Shown: one piece after another, positions 55,005 to 64,000 of the stretch
Numbering within the stretch: the stretch's first letter is position 1
Layout: each line of letters opens with the position of its first letter
Source of the DNA: Macrocystis pyrifera
Taxonomy: Eukaryota; Sar; Phaeophyceae; Laminariales; Laminariaceae
Assembly: GCA_031763025.1 (NCBI GenBank)
Contig: JASSKH010000006.1
Coordinates: forward strand, 13,977,479-14,041,478
Reading direction: 5' to 3'
Length of the DNA stretch: 64,000 nt
Made by a program: the position numbers and the translations under genes
Notes under the pieces: generated by a model
The model's database searches: none
The model's input: the letters and a program-made list of their open reading frames with translations, nothing else
What the model was told of the DNA's origin: nothing

Positions 55005-55050
55005 AGGCTGACTCGTATGGGACCAGAAACCAGAAAACAAAATAGGATTT
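55005..55050 (+). repeat. Short dispersed repeat shared with 17,940-17,985
   Basis: GGGACCAGAAACCAGAAAAC and flanking GCTGACTCGTA match the hAT-like region at 17.94 kb. Confidence 0.55.
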
Positions 55051-55199
55051 CCCTTCATCGCGTAGAAACCCCAGGGTGGTGCCGTCGGTAGACATGAGCC
55101 ATTTCCGATCACTGCACTGCCCAAACATGAAAACCTGTGCTTTCAACACACAGTACCATACCAGCTACCACGTAACCCATTGTTCCCAAACTTTTACCG

Positions 55200-55615
55200 G
55201 GTCTCCCTCAGCACGGGGTCAGTAGTAGTCCATCCCTGCGCTTACCCTCTCTCACGAGCCACCGTGACTTATATGTCAATCCGCTGGCGAAAGGAGACAA
55301 CTCGTGCGCCGGGTGGTGCGCCGCTGAACGTTGCTATGATGCGCGGGAGCAAAACGAGAAATGCTAGACGAAGTATCAATTAATGTCCATGCCGAAGTAA
55401 ATTAAGTGCGTCAAGGTAAGTGCGAGGTAGGGCGCCTCGCATCACCTTCTCTCACCTTCAGAAGTCGTTCACAAATAAAATAAATCTCACCCGGAGAGAC
55501 AGAACCATCTCTGAGATGTCCCTAGATGAATTGAAGCTACATGAATCACACCAATTAGCCAATCAAAATGCATCAGACATTTGCGCGACTGTGAGCAACT
55601 GCTATGCCGTACGAC
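55200..55615 (+). repeat. Dispersed repeat S, copy 4
   Basis: Contains the left extension also seen at 46,325 and the CACACCAATTAGCCAATCAA box near the right end. Confidence 0.6.
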
Positions 55616-57255
55616 ATTGCAAAGCGTGGATCCGGCTAGCTTGAGATGTTGCAAAGAAACAACGGCAACATTGCGATCACGAGCATGATCCTCACAAGAA
55701 TGGAGAAAAGTGCTTTATAGCGCAACGTTAGTTCTCGCTGGTAAAATGTGTCGAGCAGTGTGTCCGGTTCGTTGAAAAACACACACTAATGGATTAATTG
55801 GTTTCCACCTACGACGGGAAACAAGCCTCTCCCCCCCCCCCCCCCCCCTGCGGTGAAACAGACCCCAAACATGTTTTGCGCCTACGGCGAAGAATAGACC
55901 GCGGCACTTTAAAACCATGGTGCGGCAAGCCGCACCAAGCCCTACACCTTGTGGTGCGCTACATACCATTTTAAAGAACATGTGGGCCAGCTTAACATTC
56001 CTTTCCTGTTTCCGTCCTGCTGTGTAGATACATAGTAAGGCGAGGCGGTCTGCAATGTTGATTGAGTGGAGGAAATGTTTTGATTATTTCGAAAGTACTG
56101 CTTTTAGTTCAGTGTTTCGGTGTTCTTCAACGAATGGTCGATAGTATTACGGCCAGGCTCTATTGTACATTGTACAACTGCCCAGTCTCTTCAGTTTCGA
56201 TTCGCTAGCGTTGCTAGATGTTTCTTCAGGGTTGGCGAAACGAGGAAAAGCGCGAGACTCTGCTGTAGAAAGTGCGTGGTCGAACCTTAGTTTCTGCTCT
56301 GTATTTCGACAATTCTCAAACGTGGGCATGATGACGACGGCACCGCCAGTGCAGAGCAAGACTACCAGAGATTTATGCCAACGTCTTGTCTTGTGCCTCA
56401 GAGACGCTTGACAACGTCTTGCCTCGTGCCTGAGCCTCTCCGTCAAATACCCTCTGCGTTTGTCCTGGCCCAGAGAACACATGAGCATGTACCTCAGTAT
56501 GACAACAGAGACCTCCGACGCCTTGCTCTCAAGTGCTTGAGTCCCTCTGCTTGACCTTCTGCGCGTTGTTCCTGGCCGCGTTGAGTGTGTGCTCACGGGA
56601 TCCTTCCACCGCTCGTTCCGCCTCGCGTGCAGGTGGAACATGACCAGATACAAGAGGATGGCGTGCTAGGCTCTGGTAGTCATAGCAGACGAAGGACTAC
56701 CCCCGAAGGTGGGCAAAGGGCTGACCAAAAACCCGTCACGTAAAGACAGCGAGCTACGGCCGTAAGCGAGGAGTTGCCACAGCCCGAGCAAAATAGCAGA
56801 GTACCAAACTGAGGGGGCGAGCGCACGGCGGTGTACTGCTGTACAGTAATAACGGTTTGTGTTATGCGGCATGAGGCACCTATCTCCCTGAATGGTCACG
56901 CAACACCGGACGATTTCACTGGTGACTTCGTTCGAGCTTGTCATACGCCCAGTAACACCAGAACGGGTGATGGCTAGGTCACGACGATGTAGAGTGTAGA
57001 GCGTGGTACCGAGGGTCCATGGCAGACCGGCCAGCGCAGCCGTCGTTCGTATTGATGGAGATTGAAGCATCTATCAAAGTTGAAGGCTGATGCGCCCTAT
57101 TCGTGCCTGCGCCGGTCCCGACACGCGGACCATGCGTTGCCTAGTTGCAGTGATGACAAGACGGGCGGTATTCTAACCATCTATGGCGGGATACCTTTCT
57201 ATACTGCTTACATGCGCATGTATCTCCTTCTACACGTGCATATGTCCGTGCATAT
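55616..57255. other. Stretch without a supported gene
   Basis: Contains a 17-base C run (55,833-55,849) and a hairpin-forming GGTGCGGCAAGCCGCACC at 55,919. Two overlapping opposite frames (56,653-56,147 minus, 168 codons; 56,163-56,411 plus) are both featureless. The flanking pieces have no resemblance to other repeats in the window. Confidence 0.5.
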
Positions 57256-57259
57256 CCAC

Positions 57260-57364
57260 TACTACGGGGGCCATAGTAAATAGGACCTACGGTACACAAA
57301 AAACCTATATATTTCGCTATTTTTGTTGACAATATGTGGTCGTATATACTGTTCTCCAGTAATA
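57260..57364. mobile_element. MITE-M copy
   Basis: Left end TACTACGGGGGCCATAGTAA and a diverged right end closing GTTCTCCAGTAATA, flanked by TA. The interior CCTATATATTTCGCTATTTT matches the family. Confidence 0.8.
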
Positions 57365-58079
57365 GTCCTGTGATACAAAGTGCAGTGGTCAAGTACACAT
57401 TGCGCGATCTTCTTGCTTTGAAAGGGGCGCGTATGACAACTGCTGAACGTTTCAAAATAGGATGTTCCACCCGCTTATGATACCACATATTTCCCAGGGA
57501 ACCAAGCCACAAAACGCCGTATGTACGTTGCTTGTTTGGAGCGTGCTACTTTTTTTTTAAAACCTCCGGCGGATTGGTAAAAAGAAAACTTAAGCTCACC
57601 ACACTTGCACGTTCAAAATTCGTGTCGTGTGTCAATTGAACCCATAGTTCCCGTTGCAACATCACAATAGGCTGCTGTTGCCACTGGCGCTAGGGCACGT
57701 TGACCCGACCTGACCCCCGAGAGGGGCACGTGCGGTGGAGATAGCCACCCGCGAGAGTCATCTCCTTCGGGTAGTGTGGGACTCGCGCGAGCTCACCCAC
57801 TAACTCAACATAAACCTAGGCTATTAGGCCTTCCCGCCGGACGTGGTCCGATAACGGTCCACCCTACCCGTTGGGGCGTTGGCCCTCAGAGCGTGCTACG
57901 GGTTTCGATCCAGTGGTTGATGATAGTCGAGCTGGACATGCAACCCAATATTCAAGTAAATTGTAGCGGCAGGCTTTTGGCACGTACTGTTTAGCCCACA
58001 GCCTTGGCCGTGACCACAATTGTCTGTCCACCACCAACTGCTCATGGTGTGCGGGACACGCATTTCGACACGCCCAGTG

Positions 58080-61000
58080 ATGGCGACGTTACCATCAGAA
58101 TCAGCGTCGGATGGTGCAGAATCGGGGGATAATCTACAGGGCATGGACATCGCGCGCACAAGGGACTACCTAAATACGCTGGTGGAAGAGTCGGTCGCAA
58201 ACGAAGACCAACAGGTGAGGCAACGGCAGTGTGTCTTGTGCCACGATGTTTAGAGTATCAGCGATTTGAGTCGGTCGTGTCATGTACGGCCGCCGGACGC
58301 AAGCAACGGCACGGGTTGCAATCAAGGGTAGGTAGCACCTTCTGCCCCGAAAACATTTCTGACTGACCGAGCTCCTTATCCAATATCGCAGGAAAATCAA
58401 TTGAAGTCTTGCAACATTCTTCGTGATGTAGTGTTCCTACTGTAGGAGTTGCCTTAGTTCATCGGAGTCCGTTTTAGCTCTTCTCTAGAACATTTGTTTG
58501 GGTGAGGTATACAGTCCCAACGAGAGGATAACAGCTACGGTAGGGGTAGCTTTTGTTTGGCCATTTTTTTGTCACTGGGACTGATGGGGCTTCTCAATCA
58601 TTGCAACTGAGGAAGTTGGTTAGCAGCTGCAGCATCGTTCGTTTTTAGCATCGTTTTCGATGTAGATAGGCCATGGGACTGCTGATCGGTGTAAACGACC
58701 AATTTTCTTAGAAAGTGCAGTTCCAGCCCCTTGAAATTGCATCGGTAGCCATGACGGGGCACTAGTACAAAATCTTAAATTCAATAGCCGTAAGCTTTGG
58801 GTTACGTTTGACAGAATCCCCTTCTCAGAAGCGAGCAGGACGCATCCGATATGGCGACCCCCCAGCGCGAACACATGACACTGCCTACAGCAGCTGGCGC
58901 ACGCTTCATAATTTTATGCCCCATGTCACCACCATCATCGCTGCTTCGAAGCAGAAAGCGATGTCGCCCTCCACCTATATTTTTACCTGGTTCCTATATG
59001 ATACCTCAGCTGTGCAACCTGGCGTTCTTGAAAACGCACAAGACCGGGTCGACCACTTTGTCCAGCCTTTTCTATCGCTACGGCGTTAGGCACGGTCTTA
59101 AGGTGAGACGTGCTTTTAGTAGATCATCAGTCCCCCTTGCGCGGCTGAAACGCCCTTCCTGTCATCCTTCGCAACCCACGAATACGCTGTGCCCGAACAC
59201 AGGTGGTTAGGAAATGATCACGCCGGAGTCGGCGTACTGATTTTTTAAGCACCCCTCCACGAGGCATCCGAATGCTTGCCTCGAGTCTTACAATACCTCG
59301 ACAGGATCGCCAGCCGCCATGTCGTGTCCCCTCCTATCAGCAGTGCACATACGTATACGGAATGACATATCGGTTACCATACCTCGCGCGACCTGAACAG
59401 TTCCCACTTCTTTTGACGTACGCGAACGAAGGTGGCACGATACGACAACGGCCACAACCGAATCGGGAAGCCCCTCCCGATTGAAACAGCTTTCCCGAAG
59501 GTAAGATTTGCGCTTCTACCATCCAAGTGTGGACAGATATGCGTATGGGCAGCATGGCTATTCCAAATCCTTTTTTCTCTCAGCCGTGCCTCACGATGCA
59601 ACGCCCCAAAGGCTTCCTCTACGTCGCGTGATGGCTACGTGTACTGTTTACACGTAAATGAGTATTCGCAAAGCCTTACGGTTAATGGGAAGTACTCAAG
59701 AAAAGGGAGAGCATCTCACAATTACCCGTCATGTGCATGGCGCATTTTGTGTGTGAAAATCATCTGGCGTGCTTGACCCGCAAGGAGACGTTAAGGGTAC
59801 TGCTGTATTGCTGTAGCACTTTAGGGCCTGGATGTTTCCGACTCATGGGGCTCCTCGACAGAGAAAGTACCAAACCCATCGCTGGAAAGTCGTACGTCTT
59901 TTACACACTTCACACGGGTATTCTATCATCACCTAAGAACCATGCATGGTCTTGTTTGTCGGGTTGCACTTTCGGTTTTTTCTCGAGGGGTCAGGTTCTG
60001 TGTGACTTACGAATCACTTCATATTTGTATGGAGCTCCTCATGTAACGAGCCTCAGAAGGCAAAAGAAGGTGCACCTATATCGTAGCGTGCATAACTCGC
60101 GTGTTACAGCAGTAGGGTCGGAGCCTATTGTTCCTGTGGATACTCGCCCGAGGGGCTCTCTACCTGTCACCCCCATCAGCCGGTTATGAGGGAGTTAGCA
60201 AGCCAAGCTTAATACCCACACAACCCCGCCAACTCGAAAACACAGAGTACACCAGGTAGAAAAATTCCCATCGGCTTCTACTCACGAAGCATTCTGGGTA
60301 GAGCGCCTCTGTCGAGGAAGTCCGTCAGTGAAAAATGTTTGAACCTCCAAAGTGTTGCTGTACCCCTAATTACAACCCCCTGATGGAAACCCCTACTGTA
60401 TTCGAAACCCCTAAATGAAACCCCTACGGTAGCACGGCTCAGGCATCACGTCTTCTGTGTCACATTGTATCGCCTTTAGCAAACGTGTATTCGGCAACGA
60501 AGGCACACGTTCCAACACATCGGTTAGCCCATTGGAGAGGTCGCGAGGTGCGTCGCAATACCTTGATCCTCGACGTTGTTTGGTTGTGTTTGACGTATGC
60601 AGGCCCTGATATTTTGCTAGGGGATACGCCCTGCTGCCTGACGTTAATCCCGTCCGAACTTCGGTCACACAGAACACTACCGTATCTGACCCGAGCATTG
60701 CTTGCCTCTCGTTTGATCTGCAGATTGTGGAGCAAGCACAAGGGCGGGTGGACATCATGCACTATCACATCGGCCCATCAGCTTCTCTGGAGATGACATG
60801 GAGTGTGGCAGCGGAGCATTATAAGACCATCATGAGGGATCCCGACAATATCAACTTCGTCACAATCTTCCGAGAGCCCCGATCTCATTTCTTGAGTTTT
60901 TATTACTACTTCATATCCCACAGTCCAGGAAAGGTGAGCGCTACTGGGTCCGGGCATCAGAACGAGTAAAGATTGATAAAATTGATGAGTACATACTCAG

Positions 61001-63809
61001 ATGGCTCACCGATGACGGTCTTCATAGGCTAACACAGAGTCGCGGTGAGACGAGCTCGAGCAGCACTGCACTGATGATGATTTAGACGATAGTAGATCGC
61101 TTGAAATGGGCGCTTGGGCGACAAAAGCTTATGGTACGATGAGTTGCAGAGAGTTCAGTTGCGGGTGTGAGGAGAGAACAGGTGGGTGTGCAAACATAAC
61201 ATGCCTGTTCTGCTCGTCCTTACGGCAGTATTTACCTGCGTACGGTGATATATCCAAACCGTATTCATACCTTCATACACACATCACCCCGATCGATACG
61301 TACGGTAAAGTTCGCTACCTCAGTCAATCCGTTACTTGGTGGGATGTCGTTCCAAACACATACGAATCCTCTTCGAGTACTTGACCAAGTAAATCGACAC
61401 GACAACGCGGACACCATGCACGACAATGTAAGTAGGCAGTATCCTGCAGACCGTTACTGACTTCCTGACGAACCCCTACCGGTGAACTTCCTGACGAATC
61501 CCTACCGGTGACTGGTGGATCTTTCGAGGATCTCACTCTTGAACATGCGTACCGTTAATGACTTTGTAATGAACATCTACTGGCGACCAGTGGATCGTCC
61601 GAAGATTTCAATATTTAGCAACGATACTCTCGTGGACGAACACAATATATCCGTGAGTAGTCGTGCAAGGTCAGCGTTGGCTGCCCAGGGTGGGAACTGC
61701 ACACGTTTTTTTTTTTCGTACACCCTGCGTCAAACTCGTGCTACGGCTACAGGGTCCTATTCGATGTTGACGCTCAAGACCGGACGGAAAAGCAATCCAG
61801 GGATTATATGCTACAACAGTGCAGGTCGACAAAAAAACACGGTATTACGGGGGGCTATAGCAAATAGGACCTACATTACCCACAAACACCTGTATGTTTA
61901 CCTATTTTTACCACAAGTATTTGGTCCTATTTACTATGGTCCCCCGTAATAGTTTCACGGGCAAGGTTTGCCAAAGCTTGCTCTTGGTTGAAACGAAAAT
62001 ACGTCTCGTGGTTGCAACGAGGGCCTGTCATCAGAGTTACGAGCGCGTTTGTCATGCTCGCGACTAGTTCTTCATTCGTGATTGTTACGAAGGCTTGTTA
62101 TGGTGCCAATGATTGTCTACAATGGCTGCAAAACCATACATCTCGCTTACATCGTAACGACATTTATTGCTGCAGAATGTGTGATTCTCTAATTCCTACT
62201 ACGCTTGATTTTTTCCTGTTTTATTTTTTATAGCTCCTCAATGTTTTGCAACCAAAACATTTCCTGATTTCCCTGATTTTATTTCATCTTAAGAGGAAAC
62301 CTAAGCGTTCCGTTTTGTTTGCCTTCTTTCAATTTTTTTAGTTTGGGAGATATTTGCTTTCCCTCTTTTTTTTCCTCTTGTTTTTCAAGAAAAAGAGGTG
62401 ATGAAGCCAGGACAAACATTCTTCGTGTTTCACCCGATTGCACTCCATTCTTACAGTCATACCCACCGCTCTTCTTCGACCATGCCACGTTCTGTCGTTT
62501 TTTGCCAAGGCTCATATTGAGAGTTTTTTGCTGCAACCCTCGCGTTCTCGCGACCAGCTCTGGGAGACGATGCACAACCCCGTTGCCGGAGAACTGGGAA
62601 TCACTACACAACAGGAGCTCGAAGATTTCGTGGACAACGCTATCCCCAAGTTCAAAGCGGTGATTGGCAATTCGAAACCGAGACAGAGGGGACGCCTGAT
62701 TCATCGAACCTCTGTGCCGTGTGCGGGATCTACGTACGCGTTGCAATGATAAGAAGGCGCTCGCTTACGCACAACTGACATTTACTCCGGAGAGTAACTT
62801 GAAGCTGCAAAGCTCAATGTAGTCAGCTATTTTCTGGCGGTATACGTAGTGTGCTCCACCCCCCACGGGGACAACTCATTGCACGTTGTGTGGGTCTGCT
62901 TCTCTCACGGCCACCTGTACGTTGCACATGTAGCGGGGGTATCGGTGCTCTTATACCGCGCACTCCTACTTGCTGCCGCCCGCTTGACCTGCGACCAATG
63001 CAGGTACTTGTGACAGATCGGTTCACCGAAGGGTTGATGCTGCTGCGGAACATTTTTCGGTGGCATTTGATCGACTTATCATATATCAGTCTCAACGAAA
63101 CTAACGCAAGGATGAGTGCCGCCGCCGCGAAGAAAACGACCGACAAGAAGAAAGGCGTCAAGGCCCACCGGCCGACCTTCGACGACCTCTCAATCCAGGT
63201 GCCAAACATTCCCTACGTTACTTATGTGCATACTTGAGCGCGGTCGAAAACCTGGACCCCTGCAAGTAGTCGCCGACGAGACTTTGGCAAACTCCACAAC
63301 GACCCTGCTCAAGCGTGCCACCATATGCACCGACACCGCTCTCTACTTTCTTGTAGGGCACCGGGTGACTTGTTCTGTTAATACCGTACGTACGACATCC
63401 AGGCGAGTTTCAGTACGTAAATTTTGCTCTATTTGTACTCGCCATGAGAGGCACCGGATTGTGCAGACAGTTGGGTCGCCCTGCTTATTGGCGCTCCAGC
63501 AACATTTCAGTTGATACATGTCGGTAGATTCGGGTTGAGGGAAACCGGGTGATGTGTGCAGTCGGACCCTGCTTTATTCCATGGCGCCACGGCGACGTTA
63601 CGATGCACGAGAGGGGGGTTTTCCGAAGAGTTTACTCTCAGATTCTCCGTTGCCATATAATTCTTACCACTCTGTATAAAATTCAGCAAACGTTTTTCGA
63701 AACCGTTTTGCGAGGCCATTTCTCAAAGCGACTTTCACTTCACTCTTCAGAGTCCAGCATCGATCAGGCAAGATTCTACAATAAAAATCAAGAATCGACC
63801 GGGCGCTAG
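58080..63809 (+). CDS. Galactose-3-O-sulfotransferase-like gene (multi-exon)
   Basis: The family transfers sulfate from PAPS to the 3-OH of galactose or related sugars, normally in the Golgi, so a role in sulfated glycan synthesis is likely. Proposed exons: 58,080-58,214; 59,010-59,102; 59,432-59,500; 60,724-60,933 with more coding to about 61,044; 62,558-62,659; 63,004-63,198; about 63,281-63,352; 63,687-63,809 (stop). All named junctions are GT-AG and phase 0. Motifs: LKTHKTGSTTLSSLF (5'-phosphosulfate loop), FVTIFREPRSHFLSFYYY (3'-phosphate binding), then MHNPVAGELGI and LVTDRFTEGLMLLRNIFRW, in family order. No membrane anchor is visible, so upstream exons may be missing. After 60,933 the coding sense continues (YWVRASERVKIDKIDEYILR) in another frame, implying a 38-base intron (60,934-60,971), a one-base assembly error or a real lesion. 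Exon 1 and the 63,281 boundary are the least certain. Confidence 0.6.
61843..61951. mobile_element. MITE-M copy in a sulfotransferase intron
   Basis: Ends TATTACGGGGGGCTATAG and CTATGGTCCCCCGTAATA form a TIR of about 28 bp. TA flanks on both sides. Confidence 0.88.
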
Positions 63810-63983
63810 ATTTGACAGTGTGGCCACGAGCAGGGATAGCTGAGCGAGGGACAAGTCGTCTGCGCCAAGCCGCACCTCCCCATCTTCTGTGTTTGTTGAT
63901 CGCCGAACTTCCTCTAAACGTTTTGTTTTTTTTAACAAATTTCGTAAAACGAATGCCCCCCCGCGGTAAATTCTCCTGTACAT
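63747..63983 (-). other. Unassigned minus-strand frame overlapping the sulfotransferase 3' end
   Basis: A 78-codon frame including NTEDGEVRLGADDLSLAQLS has a protein-like, regular composition and might be the last exon of a converging gene cut by the window edge. No family is recognised, and overlap with the last sulfotransferase exon weakens the case. Confidence 0.2.
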
Positions 63984-64000
63984 TCAGGAGCAGCAGCTCG

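Noticed and set aside
56147-56653. 168-codon minus frame overlapping an 82-codon plus frame
   Set aside because: Two open frames on opposite strands with no motif on either. The coding strand cannot be decided and neither is convincing.
61311-61427. Possible extra sulfotransferase exon (SVNPLLGGMSFQTHTNPL) with a GTAAGT donor
   Set aside because: Boundaries are phase-compatible, but the residues do not fit the family at this position, and the NP-motif is already supplied by the 62,558 exon. Kept out of the model.

Overview
This window is eukaryotic nuclear DNA that is almost entirely transposon-derived. It shows GT-AG introns of a few hundred bases to more than 1 kb, TTAGGG-type telomeric repeats, tRNA-derived SINEs, LINEs with microsatellite tails and several families of terminal-inverted-repeat (TIR) elements. 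I see no prokaryotic gene structure, rRNA, genuine tRNA gene or CRISPR array. The long phase-0 introns, the telomeric motif and a sugar sulfotransferase gene would fit a macroalgal stramenopile such as a brown alga, but that assignment is an inference and only moderately secure.

Layout. 1-2.3 kb: LINE 3' ends split by a SINE and a small MITE. 3.0-5.6 kb: a fossil DIRS-like (tyrosine-recombinase) retroelement on the minus strand. 5.9-12.9 kb: three LINE copies (A, B, A) with a SINE and a roughly 1 kb TIR element nested in them. 14.3-24.9 kb: a nested block. A plus-strand LINE (C) was split by an apparent hAT-like insertion, which holds a minus-strand LINE-A, and split again by an 867-bp Harbinger-like element; a further minus-strand LINE follows. 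26.5-27.5 kb: a pogo-like TIR element. 28.8 and 32.8-33.7 kb: two inverted-repeat elements carrying telomeric repeats; the second sits inside a fossil LTR element with 220-bp LTRs (30.95-34.26 kb). 35-40.6 kb: dispersed repeats and three arrays of a 43-bp minisatellite. 40.6-43.6 kb: two SINEs and the best-kept LINE-A. 43.8-50.2 kb: two copies of a Harbinger-like TIR element, a second tRNA-derived SINE family and a triplet-rich coding-like stretch. 50.7-52.0 kb: duplicated GGTACCG-rich arrays inside a MITE. 52-57.4 kb: dispersed repeats.

The one convincing host gene is at 58.1-63.8 kb on the plus strand. It is a multi-exon galactose-3-O-sulfotransferase-like gene whose exons all join in phase 0, with one unresolved junction and a MITE in an intron.

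The most interesting cross-cutting signal is a set of very short TA-flanked words that recur in unrelated contexts: TACC(A/T)GGTA, TATTAATA and TACTGCTGTA. For the first two, aligned repeat copies show filled and empty sites in which only the word and one TA have been added. TATTAATA is what an excision scar of the window's own TA-inserting MITE would look like.
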